Shown: positions 1-10,686 of the stretch, piece by piece | How the letters are laid out: each line of letters starts with the position of its first letter | How positions within the stretch are numbered: the stretch's first letter is position 1 | NCBI GenBank assembly: GCA_001600495.1 | Contig: BCKE01000022.1 | Location: forward strand, 62,001 to 126,000 | DNA from: Pilasporangium apinafurcum | Taxonomy: Eukaryota > Oomycota > Peronosporomycetes > Pythiales > Pythiaceae | Reading direction: 5' to 3' | Length of the DNA stretch: 64,000 nucleotides | The notes under the pieces: generated by a model | Databases searched by the model: none | Told to the model about the DNA's origin: nothing | The model's input: the letters and a program-made list of their open reading frames with translations, nothing else | Translations under genes and position numbers: made by a program

Positions 1-1601
1 TTGTTGCTCGGTTTGCCTGATTCATGTTGTTCATGTCGCTATCGGAAATGTGATCTTCTATATGAGATACTTCACTGCTTGTATCGGACATGCACTCTTC
101 GTCCACACAATGCCGTCTTCGTGCTCCTATCCGTTTCTGTCCATTCATCTCCTCAAATTGAAAGCTGTAGTTATTGCTCTTCTTCGCAACTGGCGATAAT
201 GAAGGGTCATCGACTTCAACCGACGATTGTTCCCCAAAGATCGACGTTAAATCCGACTCATAATCAATTGCAGGGTCCGAGCCTTTAATCAGATTCTCTG
301 TATATTCTGTGAGCTGGTCAAGCTGAGAGCGCAAGCTTTCGGTCCGTTTCAACTGTTGTTGCAGCCGTGTTTCCAACATCTTGTTCTTCAATTCTGTTCG
401 CTCGTGTTGGAGTAAAAGTGCATCATACTTTGTTTGAAGTTTCACCTATACAAAAAGGAATTCTCGTTAATAACACCATAGAAGCAGCACGATCTACAGC
501 TAATGCAGAACTTACATAGGTATGTTCCAGAGTGTTGTATTTCTCTTCCCATATATCATTTGTGAGTGTTGGTGCGTTAGATTCGACGGGCGAGACTGGC
601 TCGGACATTGATTCATCGCTGACACTTCGACTCAAGTTACACCCATTATCAATGGATGCGTTCTTTCCCGCATTCGCGAGGCGTTCAATCCACCTTGCAT
701 TGGTCGAAATCACTCCTTCCAGCAGAGTTCGCATCTCCGAACTTTCCTGCTGTAACATTCCTAACTGCTGATCGAAAACATTTAAATCTCCACGGCGTGC
801 TTTCTCAATTGACTCTAAGTCTGCTACACGCCGATTACCCGATGGTGTGAGCTCATCCAGCGAAGTATGACGTTCTAGTTGTTTTTTCTGACAGTGCTTT
901 TTCTGCGCTTCACCTTTTCTGTGTAATGGTTCTCCCAACAACCGAACGCTTCGCGCTGGGATGTCATGCCGGAGTGAAGACCTTTCCGGAGACTCTGGAG
1001 ATAGATCAATAATCGTGAAACGTCCTTTAATTTCAGTTTTTCCTTTCCTGCGTATACAGTAAACAACCAACAACAATGAATGCAAAGTGGATTACTAACA
1101 AAGTGTAGAGATACAAATATACCTCTTGTCCACGGATGATGGTTCACATGACAACTCAGTACTATTCACCGAATCGGAGATACTACTGCTTGATCTCACA
1201 ATAGTCGTCTGCATAAAATCCTCCTCGTAATCCGGAAGATCAGTCACAACAAATCGTCTTGGCGCACGGTGCCGTCTGCCTGTAATCTTTGGACCCCCAG
1301 AACTACTCAACTCCGCCGACGTTGCCACCATCTCTCTCTTTTGTAATTTGCTGACTATGCCGTCTATTTTCGTCGTCTGCGTGATTTCATACTTTGATAC
1401 ATTTCTATCATCTAACTGCGTGTCTTCTCTCTCGCCATCCTGGTAGCTCATGATAATGGGCGCCATGTCACTCGTCCCACCTCGATTGAGACGGTCGGAA
1501 GAGTTTGAGCGGTGACATGAGATGCTTTGGTGGTGGGAACACGGCCTGAGTGACGACATCGAGGCCGTTTTCGTGTCTCTCGCCGCCACATTGCGTGTCA
1601 T
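1..1601 (-). CDS. Coiled-coil protein with two RFx[V/I] motifs (3' end outside window)
   Basis: I do not recognise this gene. Three exons are seen, 1123-1601, 516-1047 and 1-445. The introns (1048-1122 with GTATAT..CAG, 446-515 with GTAAGT..TAG) keep the frame. 485 codons are visible and the frame is still open at base 1, so the C-terminus is missing. The start is the first ATG after a stop; Met at residues 15 and 46 are alternatives. The N-terminal third is polar and probably disordered. Two similar short motifs occur, RRFVVTDLPD near residue 115 and KGRFTIIDLSP near 167. They match the RFx[V/I] peptide bound by the CCT domain of SPAK/OSR1-type Ste20 kinases. The later part is Gln/Leu/Glu-rich with heptad-like spacing, so coiled coils are likely, followed by an acidic Ser-rich tail. 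A scaffold or kinase-docking role is only inference. Confidence 0.7.
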
Positions 1602-1753
1602 GCCACACCTCGCCTTCCTCCTCCACCTTCCTCTGTCTCGGTGATTTTGGAATAGACCACTCTAATAGGGTAAACCAGCGAATCAAGTATGGCGGGGCGA
1701 CAAGGGCTCAGCAGAATGATGGTCGCTGCCAGTTGGGAGGAGGAAACGGGTTC

Positions 1754-1837
1754 GGGTCGTTACACTTGGGAGAATGCAGCTACAGTTGGATTTTGGACCC
1801 ACCCACGGATCCAAATTTCGAGCTCGAGAATTGACAC
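1754..1837 (+). repeat. Left terminal inverted repeat of Fanzor relic A1
   Basis: Reads GGTCGTT near the outer edge, then ACTTGGGAGAATGCA, TTTTGGACCCACCCACG and ATCCAAATTTCGA. The reverse complement of 3927-4010 gives the same blocks in the same order. Confidence 0.8.
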
Positions 1838-2073
1838 GTCGCTTCAATTTGATAGCCTACTTTTTCCGCTGATTAGAAGTCGTTTTTGAGAAAAATAAGA
1901 ACCAAAAAAGACTCATCGATGATGCCGTGCAGTGTAAATCCATTCAACCATGGGATCATAGCCCACAAGTCGTGCGTCAAACACGAACACCAACTCGATG
2001 ACTCAGCAACGCAAATGGAAGCAAGAGCTACGAGCACGAGGCTGATGCGCTAACAGAAGATACGCTCAAATAC

Positions 2074-3840
2074 TTGACCATCACCATGAAGTGGGGGATA
2101 CTCTTCCATAATTCCATCATCCAGCAAGAAGTAAACGAGCGAGTGCTGATGATGAAAAAAGTCCAGACTGAAGCCTACCACATTGCAAACCTTCATGTGC
2201 TTTGTTGTCTCAAGGACAACATCCCACTGTCAGAGCTCACCCAAATATTTTTTTATAGATGCTGTACTAGGATACTCTTACAAGCAAATGGCAAGCCGCC
2301 AAGAGCGTGCGACTATTGCTCGCAGACGAGTACTCGGCTCTGCAAATGTCCAATGTCTCCCGCTCTTTCACTGAACTGGCAAGAACTATGTTTGTGAACG
2401 CGACAAACCACATCGTGTTGAACTTTGATCGACGACTCCATCGTTACATCAAGCTTTGCTATGAAAAGAATGGTGCAGAGGTGAGAGCATTGATATCGAG
2501 CTGTTTTTACAAAGATGGAGAGTTTACAAGTAAAGAGATCGAGCTTCGTGAATGAATGGAGATGTACCCATCATCTTAATCGAAGATAAAAGAAAATCTC
2601 ATTTTCTAAGCAAAACGTATGAGATGCTGCAGTACATGAAGTTTCGAGCGTCGAAGGAACCAAAGCTGGTGGGGTGTCATGTGCTCTCGCTGGCGCCAGT
2701 GTCGACACCCTTTGTCCCAGCGCACATCAAGATCAATACGACTGTCCTACATGAGATGAGTACACGCATCTTGAGAATACGAAAGATCAATGTCTTCTCC
2801 GTTACCTCAAGTGACAAGCCCAAGTCTCATCCAACCAGAGAAGAGTTTCAAGTCATGTGAGACAAGCTTTGGGAAAGGGACTTCCAAATTCGCAAGTTCG
2901 AGACGATGAATCTCAAATTTGCGTATCAGATTACGATGAACGGCTACAGCGCATCTTTACTCCGGCAGCGCCCCGTAAGAGAAAAACAAAGATATGACGG
3001 CATCTCCTAAGAACTATGTTCGCGATACCGTCGTTGGGATCGACCCTGGTATGCAGTCGCTCTGCACTGCCATTCGTGTGCAAGAAGTTGATGTGGAAGA
3101 GAAGAAAGCGCAATGCAACGAAAGAAGCAGAAGAAGGAAAGGAAGAAGAAACGCAAGCGACCCAGTAACCAGTGGTACAATGCTCAACAAATATCTACAT
3201 GAGAGCACAGGCATCTTGCTGGGATGAACAAGTATACGTTCTGGCACGAGAATTTGAAGAAGAGAGAACATGACTATGCAAGGATCATCCAGGCGATGTC
3301 TTCGTTCAAGATAGCGTCGTATGAGCAGTATATGACAAGCACCAAGTATGTGTGGAGACATTTTGACTTCTTGGTGAGCTTTTGTGCATCGCATCCATTT
3401 CCTAAATGACATTTCCTTCAATCGAGATTTAGTCGGAAGGCTTGGTGCATCTAGCAAAGCGGTTAGTGCACACACCGAGTCCTCAGGTTTGCATTGCCCT
3501 TGGTGACTAGAGTCGATAGAACTTCATCAAGAGTCATGTGCACGGACCCGTGAAGCGGTTCACATGTGAGTTGGCAACATGCATGACCGTACTGCATATC
3601 AACGAGTATCGCACAAGCCAGTGATGCTCCGAGTGCTACCAGCAGTTCGACAAGACACCATTTCCGACAAAGAAAGCTGATGGAAATGCGGGCGTTAAGC
3701 TCTCCCACCAGGTTCTCTGCTGCAACAACAGCGAGTACAGAATCATATGGGAGGGAGACATGAATGTGTCAAAGAACATTCTTACACTTGCTATGTGTCT
3801 CCTACATGGACTTTCAAGACCATTAGAGCTACAACAAGCA
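2074..3840 (+). pseudogene. Fanzor (TnpB-like RNA-guided nuclease) pseudogene, family A
   Basis: Successive frames show family landmarks in the right order. An N-terminal helical block around 2160-2270 (HIANLHVLCCL, IFFYRCC) matches the same block in copy A3. A region rich in PFVPAHIKI is at about 2700. RuvC motif I (VGIDPGMQSL) is at about 3030. The block with NKYTFWHENLKK, SYEQYMTSTKYVW and SFCASHPF is at 3225-3405. A zinc-finger start, INEYRTSQ followed by CSEC after an in-frame stop, is at about 3600. The last RuvC motif is GDMNVSKNIL at 3757-3785, keeping its Asp. The frame changes several times and there are in-frame stops, so the gene is dead, although nearly all segments are present. 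Confidence 0.8.
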
Positions 3841-3926
3841 GAATAGAGTGTAGGAAGAGTATGTGTGGAGACTAACGACCTCTCAAACGTGTCCACACAG
3901 TTTCGTCCATATTCTGGTAACAGAAT

Positions 3927-4010
3927 ATGTCGATTCTCGAATTCGAAATTTGGATACGTGGGTGGGTCCAAAATTCAACTGTGGGTGCATTCTCCCAAGT
4001 CGAACGACCT
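3927..4010 (-). repeat. Right terminal inverted repeat of Fanzor relic A1
   Basis: Reverse complement pairs with 1754-1837 over its full length with scattered mismatches. Confidence 0.8.
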
Positions 4011-4174
4011 GGACCACAGTTGGTGGAATATGCAATGCCCTATTTTTACCCAATAGACTAACAGTTACCAGAATTCGGATTAACCGTGTGAACCTGTTTG
4101 AGAAATTGGTAGACTCCCGCTCTCCACGGATACTTTTCCTACGCTCTTTCCTCCTCTTCGTAACTTTTGTGGTC

Positions 4175-4310
4175 TTAGAAATCCACATAAGAGACACATG
4201 GCGAGCGTAAGAATGCTCTTCGACTGCAAGCAGTGTTCTCTCCGTTAACTGCTGTACAAATGCAGAGGTGTATTGGCAAACCAAATGCTCATTTAGCGGA
4301 CATTTACGAA
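4175..4310 (-). repeat. Degraded Fanzor-A 3' module, inverted
   Basis: The minus strand carries the piece GCATTCTTACGCTCGCCA followed by TGTGTCTC, matching the start of the 3' module found at 3771, 15845, 62696 (minus) and 63213. The preceding bases (CTAAATGAGCATTTG, then ACCTCTGCATTTGTACA) match 63125-63200 in the same relative position. This fragment and the one near 63.2 kb therefore share a derived junction that is not present in relic A1. Confidence 0.6.
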
Positions 4311-4827
4311 ATGTATCGCTTCGTGTGCGGTAGTGCAATCGAACGCACCTACATGGGTTTGATTTGCTATCATATGGTAAAGAATGCTTTTTGTTGGCAT
4401 GTGGGTGGGGAATGAGCTGGTCGTGAAAGCAGTCACCCCGACGACACGACACGTTGTTGAGAAGTTGAAGCAGCGTACGTCACGACTTGCGTCACAGTCT
4501 CAACTTTTAAAAAATGCACTGACGACAACGATGTCAAGTGCACCTTGTGATCTAATTCTCAAGGAGTTTTTAATAAAACTAGGCGTATGATTCCAAAAAG
4601 ACTAGTTTAGTCGTCATCCAAGTTACGATTTTGATGACGGATTGATCGTCCACTTTGCTGTTGGCAGAGCTTATTAAACTGAAGAAGCTGATTGGTGAGC
4701 TACCTGTCGATGCCCACAGACACAAACACGATCCAATTTAGTCCTTGCTGCAGAACCTGGTGACTTCTGCCAGCTATAAATTGATTTCTGCTGCTGACGT
4801 GGCTGTACTTTTTCCATATTTATCACC

Positions 4828-5342
4828 TCAGGAAATCACAAGGTTCTCAAGAGATACGAAGGTATTAAAATGATGATTCCTGGCTTTTGTTTTCTGTGTG
4901 GTCAGCTTGGATCTGACAAGTACTTGGACGAGTAGACACCTCGAGGAAGGCAGACCCGACACCTGGACCAAATTGACCCACAAGTAAATCTTTATCCTTC
5001 AGAAAGATGGTTTTAGCTGCGTTGATATTGCGATTTGTAACCAAGTTACATGATGAACACAAAACTTCTCTCTGTGTTTGGATACTCTAGTTGACTCTCC
5101 TACAGCAAGAACATGCTTTTGAAGTATAATCTTCTTTGCATTCAATCGCATGCCCTCTTCCAGAAATGCAATATTCGATTTGATTGCAGAGAACACGAGA
5201 AGGACGGTTTTATTTTTGTATCTTGTGAGTAAAAGAGTTTCCATTGACTGCTTGTCAGATCCAAGTTGATCACTCGGAAAACAAAAGCCAGGAATCATCA
5301 CTTGATATTTTCGTATCTCTTGAGAACCTTGCGATCTCCTGA
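4828..5342 (-). mobile_element. Fanzor relic B1, short derivative with inverted ends
   Basis: The left end (from TCAGGAAATCACAAGGTTC at 4828) returns inverted at the right end (ending 5342), with about 90 bp matching well on each side. Inside, the minus strand keeps only the C-terminal end of a family-B Fanzor: DYTSKACSCCRRVN, an in-frame TAG, then EVLCSSCNLVTNRNINAA (about 5150 down to 4995). A further internal piece (about 5158-5230) matches copies B2 and B3 in the opposite orientation, so it has been inverted. This is a rearranged, MITE-like remnant with no coding capacity. Confidence 0.7.
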
Positions 5343-6146
5343 CGTGGGTCTGATTTCTACCTATATGGGCCTGTAACCCGTTTTTTTGCAACTCTCAAAA
5401 CCCGCTTCAAAGTTGGTTGGGTTAGTGGTATCAACTGATTGGCAGAAAACGACTGGTGGGAAAGCAACACCATCTCCATCCAACGGAACGAAACTCTTGC
5501 CGATTGCATCCTCAGAACGAAAGAGTCGCCATTGCAAGCAAGTTGAAATGCTTTGTCTTGCAGTAAAAGGTGAAGGGAACAGATGTACGATGCTCCTGTG
5601 TATATTTGCTTTGTTGCTACATGTGTGAACTCTTAAACTCAACTGGACTTTTGAGGATCCTTCTTTCACAGTGGGGATCCCTGGGTCATGCGATCTCGCC
5701 CCGATGCCCTGATAAAGAGCACTCATGTAAGGGATAAGCGATGCAAACAGTTGAATAGCGAAGTCTCGTAGTTGAGCATTGGACCGCGTTGTGGAAACAC
5801 AGCTGCTGGAAATTTGCTCCTGCGATTGATGGCTCTATATTCCCATTCTTTTTTGCTAGTCACTTCGACGATAATGCTTGAGAATAACCATAGAGCAAAC
5901 ATTTCTTTTTCTCCCAAATACATTTGTAAGGAATTATGTTTGATTGTTGTGCTCGTGTGTCTGTACTGGGCGTGCTTTACGATCATAGTGAGAAGTTAAT
6001 GAACTACTATTATTAGATCGTAACTAGAGGTAATGCACATGGAAATTGGTATTGTTATTAATATTCCCTTTGCATGTTCATCTCGACAGTGTGCTGCCCT
6101 GTTTGCAAAGCATTCTTGCTGTTTTTGTGTAGCGTTCACAAACGAA
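5343..6146. other. Intergenic stretch, no gene recognised
   Basis: Holds a 121-codon minus-strand frame (5361-5726) and a few shorter ones, none with recognisable motifs or intron signals. It probably contains decayed repeat sequence next to relic B1, and the promoter of the ankyrin gene towards 6146. Confidence 0.4.
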
Positions 6147-7704
6147 ATGGGTGCCTGTGTGAGTAGAACTCAACGCAAACATGATCATATGGTGGAACGA
6201 ACAGCTGCATTTGTCCGATTTGGCATGCAAGGCGATCTCGTGAATCTGAAGCTCATGCTACAGCAGAAAATGAATCCCAATGCCCAAGATGTAAACGCAA
6301 ATTGAAATAGATTATGTGATCTTCTTTCATCAGCTTATGAGACTGCTTCTATTGTTTTGCGCAGCGATTTGGAATGACAGCATTACATTGGGGTGAGTGA
6401 GAGGATACTAATCATCCTAAAGAACTCGATCCTTACTGAACCACTACTTTCTAAATCGATGCGCATGCAGCATCATACACAGGCAAACTCATGTGCGTAC
6501 AAGAACTCATTAATGCCAATGCGTCTCCTAGCATAGTTGACTCCAACGGAAGGAATGCTCTCCATCACGCATGCCGCAAGGATCAGGTAGAGATCGTGCG
6601 TTATCTGCTTGATGTGGTCAAGATGGATATCAATGCGCGTAGCGAAAGCAAGGAAACACCATTGCATAAAGCCGGTTAGTCATTGGCTCTAATAGTAAGG
6701 CAAACCCATGAAATAATTGTTGATTGACGAAGCTGTTGCTTTTGAAAATCTCACATTTAGTCCGAGGCAAAAGCATTAAATGCATTGGACTTTTGCTTCA
6801 GCGTGGTGCAGATCCGAATCTCCGAAACGATGTAAGTAAACAGTATCAAATATCAATGACTGAGTCAGACGCCTTTAACTCCATTTTGTTGATGCTTAGC
6901 AAAATCGCACGCCATTGGAAGAACTCGATGCATCAATAGACACTAGCAGTGTGAGTCACTTTATTCGCATTCCTTCTTGTCCCAAATTGATCCCATCCTC
7001 TAATATGACTTTCTCTCTGTTGCCACCGGTGTTAGGACGACGCACTTCAAACCATCTCTACGGCGCGGGTCGAAGAATGGCGACAATACTCCACGACCCC
7101 AGTAACCGAGATAGCCAAAGTAACGAAACAAGTGGTGCGCAGAGATTCAGATGGATTTTATCGCTCTAGTAGCGACGAGAGCGGAGACAACACACCCGTA
7201 ATGCATTTCACGTCCTTAATGAACGAACAATCATGTGATCACGTGGACAAACGCACCGACTCGTGTAATTCATGGAGTTCATCGAAGTCTGTCACAGCTG
7301 AAGCGTCAGCGACTTCCGCATCGAATCAACCAGCTCCAGTAGCGGCATTAACGCGGCTTGATCTCGCAAATTTGACTCAACAAACAACAGTACAGCACTG
7401 GGTCAGCACTCGTACATCCTCAGGCACTTCTGTTGAGTCAATTACACCAGAAACTGTAATGGATCGGGATGTGTCGCGACTGCCAGTGCAGAAAAAGACC
7501 CTCAAGTATGGGGGCAAACGCGTGATTATGATGCTGCGCGCCAAGAAATTCATGTCTGGTGACGAGAAGCGCGAGCTGATTCGCCATTTGTTTGCAAAAT
7601 ACGCCAAATCGTTTGAAGATACAGTAAATACTACTACCAGTGCTTCGCCATCGTTGCAACGTCAAGTGTCAGACTTAACGCTATCCTTATCACTGGAGAC
7701 TTAA
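6147..7704 (+). CDS. Ankyrin-repeat protein with N-terminal lipidation signal
   Basis: Six exons: 6147-6290, 6365-6392, 6471-6674, 6761-6831, 6900-6950 and 7036-7704. All junctions are GT..AG and in frame, giving 388 residues. Exon 2 is only 28 bases but completes the first ankyrin repeat (FGMTALHW..). About three ankyrin repeats follow between residues 45 and 150: GRNALHHACRKDQVEIVRYLL, ETPLHKAG and CIGLLLQRGADPNLRN. The protein begins MGACVSRTQ, an excellent N-myristoylation signal with a palmitoylatable Cys, so membrane attachment is likely. The C-terminal ~200 residues are Ser/Thr-rich and probably disordered, ending in a short charged helix with KRELIRHLFAKYAKSF. No catalytic domain is seen. 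A membrane-anchored adaptor is a reasonable inference; the partner is unknown. Confidence 0.85.
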
Positions 7705-8071
7705 ACCTTTGAATCGCGTGAAACTTCATACAAATGCTACTTAGCTGATTTCATCCACTGGCCCAAACTGTAGAACGTCGGAGATGTTTGCTGGGAAGCC
7801 GTTGTAACACATCATGAATGGTGAAACTAACAAAGCATAAGATGGAGGAAGCATAGCGTTGCCAACCTGCCGGATCGATTCTATTAAACTTGATCTGCTT
7901 CATATTCCTGCAGGAATGAATTAGGAACACAAAGCTCAAACAAATAGACACACATACTCCTGTAGGACAATAGCACATGGAGAACGTAAAATTTTTGAGT
8001 TGGAAGCCGACAAACGCACAGTTTTATTTCTTTTCAGAGATAAACTCGATCCGTTGCGTCTTTATGACAAC
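7705..8071. other. Convergent intergenic stretch
   Basis: Lies between the 3' ends of the ankyrin gene and the S10 gene. No ORF or repeat worth naming was seen; it should hold both 3' untranslated regions. Confidence 0.4.
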
Positions 8072-8860
8072 TTAATTAGAAGCTTCGCGACGGTAGCCAT
8101 CTTGTCCACCACGACGCTATAGGATACAAAGCACATCAACCAACAAGTCAGCAAACAGCAAACAACGTAACTTCATAATCACAGTGCAGATGAACGTACG
8201 AATTCAGGGTTGAATTCACCCGATGGGCCGACGCTCTTGTCCTTATCGAAACGGCCGCGGCCAAATCCACCAGCGGAAGGCGCTTGTGGGCGGGTGGGGC
8301 GGGCCGCCTGCTTCTTCAACGTGGCGGGCACAATCTCCGCCGGCAGGTGGAGGTACGCGCGAAGGTATTCAATACCTTCGTTCGTGAGGTACCAGTAGTA
8401 CCATTGCCAGTTGAAGGTCTCCTTCACGTAGCCACGCGACTTCAAGGATTGCATGAGCTTGATCACTTGAAGGTTGGGCACGTCCACGGCGTCGTGCTTA
8501 GGCAAGGAGTAGTCCTTCTTGCCAACCATGACACCCTCTGTATACAATACATAATCCAGGCATCATCCAATCAGCCTCGATCAATCATCAAAATATAACC
8601 AGCACTTCATTCACGCTTTCTCTCTTTCTCTCTCTGATTCTCCATTTCGCTTAATTGCAATTGGATAAATTGCGTCGCTGCTTCCTTTTCCATTCTCCAC
8701 TTTTATCATTACCGTTCATCCACTTCTGCACTCTTGCCGCCAGAGAGAGAGAGAAAGAAAGAGAGAGGAAACGTGATTAGAATGCACATGGAATTGTAGA
8801 GAACATACCTTTGAAGAGGTAGGAGTAGACAGCGATGCGGTTTTTCTTGGGGACGAGCAT
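8072..8860 (-). CDS. RPS10: 40S ribosomal protein S10
   Basis: Three exons, 8809-8860, 8200-8537 and 8072-8116, encode 144 residues. The N-terminus [20 protein letters not shown] and the following [38 protein letters not shown] are the winged-helix (S10/plectin) domain of eukaryotic S10. The tail is rich in Arg, Gly and Pro, as is usual. Intron 1 (271 bp) is much longer than the others here and carries CT/GA-rich runs, a common arrangement in highly expressed ribosomal genes. The introns begin GTATGT and GTACGT. The protein belongs to the small ribosomal subunit. It is divergently transcribed from the mitochondrial carrier, with 379 bp between the two start codons. Confidence 0.95.
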
Positions 8861-9239
8861 GTTGGTTCTAAAAAAGCTTGCCGGCGAATGCGGATCTCCA
8901 CTTGTAATTTCCGTGCGTTGGGTAGCAAAACACGAATATGCATCCACTCACTCCACTCCTGCCACAGCCAATCAATCTACTTAAACCCGCAGAAAAACCC
9001 AATTACCCACGTAATTACCAGTACTTTGTGCTGATTGGTCGTCGTTTTTACGGGTCAAAAATGGGTGGGTTGTTCCAAATGTTAAACCCGGGTTTTATGC
9101 TGAACCCACTTGAAGCGAGCTAAGAGGAACACGGGGTGCGCATCGATGACACAATCACCACCGCCGCATCATCGCCAGGCGGACGATCAAGCAGATACGA
9201 AAAAGGAAAGCTGAAGAAAAATAGGAAGCAGGAAAGGCA
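8861..9239. promoter_or_regulatory. Shared divergent promoter region of S10 and carrier genes
   Basis: The 379 bp between two divergent start codons must contain both promoters. Between about 8985 and 9110 there are repeated AACCC/GGGTT words, including the perfect palindrome AAACCCGGGTTT at 9084-9095. These look like binding-site clusters, similar in core to the telobox of plant ribosomal genes, but no factor is known from this sequence. Confidence 0.45.
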
Positions 9240-10377
9240 ATGGAGGTGGAGAGCATAGAAGTGGCGGTACAGGGTCATGAGGATTACTCGATCGCTGTCG
9301 ATTTTGCAGCCGGTGTCGTTGGTGGGTGCAGCGGTATCATCGTTGGTCAGCCATTCGATACGGTAAGAAACATCATTAAACTCATATCTTATGGGGATGC
9401 GGGTGGTGTGGGTTGACTGTGTATATTAATTTGTGTATGCTGTACACAGGTGAAAGTGCGACTACAGACGCATAGTGCATTCTACAAAGGACCGATCGAT
9501 TGCACGCGGCAAACGGTGCGTTTGTGTTTCATATGTATTCGCACTCATTCCGGTGGTTGACAAGAGCGATTGCACTGTTGATATATGACTGCAGTTTCAA
9601 CATGAAGGTGTCCGTGGGTTCTTCAAAGGCATGACGTCGCCACTATTTGGTAGCGCATGGACGAATGCCATCATGTTTGCCTGTTACGAACGTACGCTGC
9701 GGTTGCTGGACGATAATGCACAAAGTCCGCATTTGCGGTCAGTGTTTACAGCGGGACTTGTCGGCGGTTTCTTCCAGACTGCTGCTGTGACACCCACGGA
9801 CCTCATCAAATGCAGACTGCAGGTGCAGGATGGGCACGAGAGTAGCCACTACCGTGGGCCATGGGATTGTGTGAAGCATGTCTATAGACGACATGGACTG
9901 CGCGGCTTGTTCTCCGGGTATAGCATCACGTTGTGGCGCGAGGTCCCATCGTTTGGGTTCTATTTTTTCATGTACGAATACAGTAAGCGACGAATGATTG
10001 ACGAGGGTATCAGTGCGCATACAGCGATGCTCACAGCAGGTGGACTCGCCGGTGTTGGTTCCTGGACCATTGCCTATCCAATGGATGGTACATTCTTTTA
10101 CTGCTTTGCTCGCATATATACGAATGATGGACAAGTACTAACAGCAGTTATATTAACTGTAGTGCTCAAGTCTTCGATTCAGACCATGTCTGACGATGCA
10201 CCAGCACATGAACGAAAGATTTTGTATCAAGCAAGAAGGCTATATAGGCTTGGCGGTTTAAGAATTTTTGTAAATGGATTAGAGACAGCCGTCGTGAGGG
10301 CATTCCCTGTGAACGCCGTTACATTTTTTTGTTACGAGAAAACATCCGAGCTATTGAAGGAATCGACGCGCGCTTAA
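9240..10377 (+). CDS. Mitochondrial carrier (SLC25) family transporter, carnitine/ornithine-like
   Basis: Four exons, 9240-9362, 9450-9515, 9595-10087 and 10163-10377, give 298 residues, the normal carrier length. The three repeat signatures PxDxx[KR] are present: PFDTVK (38-43), PTDLIK (130-135) and PMDVLK (225-230). Each is followed by a basic/aromatic matrix helix such as FYKGPIDC or YRGPWDC. The second and third transmembrane modules show the usual GG..G helices. Carriers exchange metabolites across the inner mitochondrial membrane. The FYKGPIDC signature and overall look place it near the carnitine-acylcarnitine, ornithine and SLC25A45/47/48 branch; the exact substrate cannot be read from sequence alone. 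If it carries acylcarnitine it would fit with the beta-oxidation isomerase at 18705. Confidence 0.88.
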
Positions 10378-10686
10378 AGATGCGATTCTTTGAAAGGATC
10401 ATAAACGATGTTGCTATTGAGAGACAGGTAAATAGACTCATTCATTGATGTTTACTGGAAAATGAGTGAATTAAAGGTGTCAAGTGTGAGCTCTATCTTC
10501 ATATTGTTTTTATTCCACACAATTCCTGTTATTGGCGATATGCTACAGATTCACAAAGAAGGTCGCAAAGCACAGGTCCAAAACATTTCCACGCAAACCT
10601 GCATCCAAGACAAGCACACGCCTTCAGTAAAAGCAAGAAAACGAAAAAGACATACAGCAGATGGGTAGTGGCGAAAGACGAACCAC
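10378..10686. other. Convergent intergenic stretch
   Basis: Sits between the carrier and polymerase 3' ends. A 68-codon plus-strand frame (10462-10668) has no recognisable features and is not called. Confidence 0.4.

Larger units (their letters stand above)
1754..4010 (+). mobile_element. Fanzor transposon relic A1 with 84-bp terminal inverted repeats
   Basis: This 2.26-kb unit is bounded by inverted repeats of about 84 bp, 1754-1837 and 3927-4010, which agree at roughly four of five positions. Between them lie broken pieces of one Fanzor/TnpB-like protein reading on the plus strand. No transposase of another type is visible inside. Fanzors are eukaryotic TnpB homologues, RNA-guided nucleases carried by transposons. 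The pairing of inverted repeats with a Fanzor-like interior is seen directly; the claim that the repeats are the true element ends is inference, because I could not recognise a clean target-site duplication. Confidence 0.75.

Noticed and set aside
3883-4452. 189-codon minus-strand frame
   Set aside because: Runs through the right terminal repeat of relic A1 and the inverted 3' module; the apparent protein similarity to 62556-62867 and 63117-63353 is due to the repeat itself, not a gene.
5361-5726. 121-codon minus-strand frame
   Set aside because: No motif, no ATG context of note, no splice pattern, next to transposon debris.
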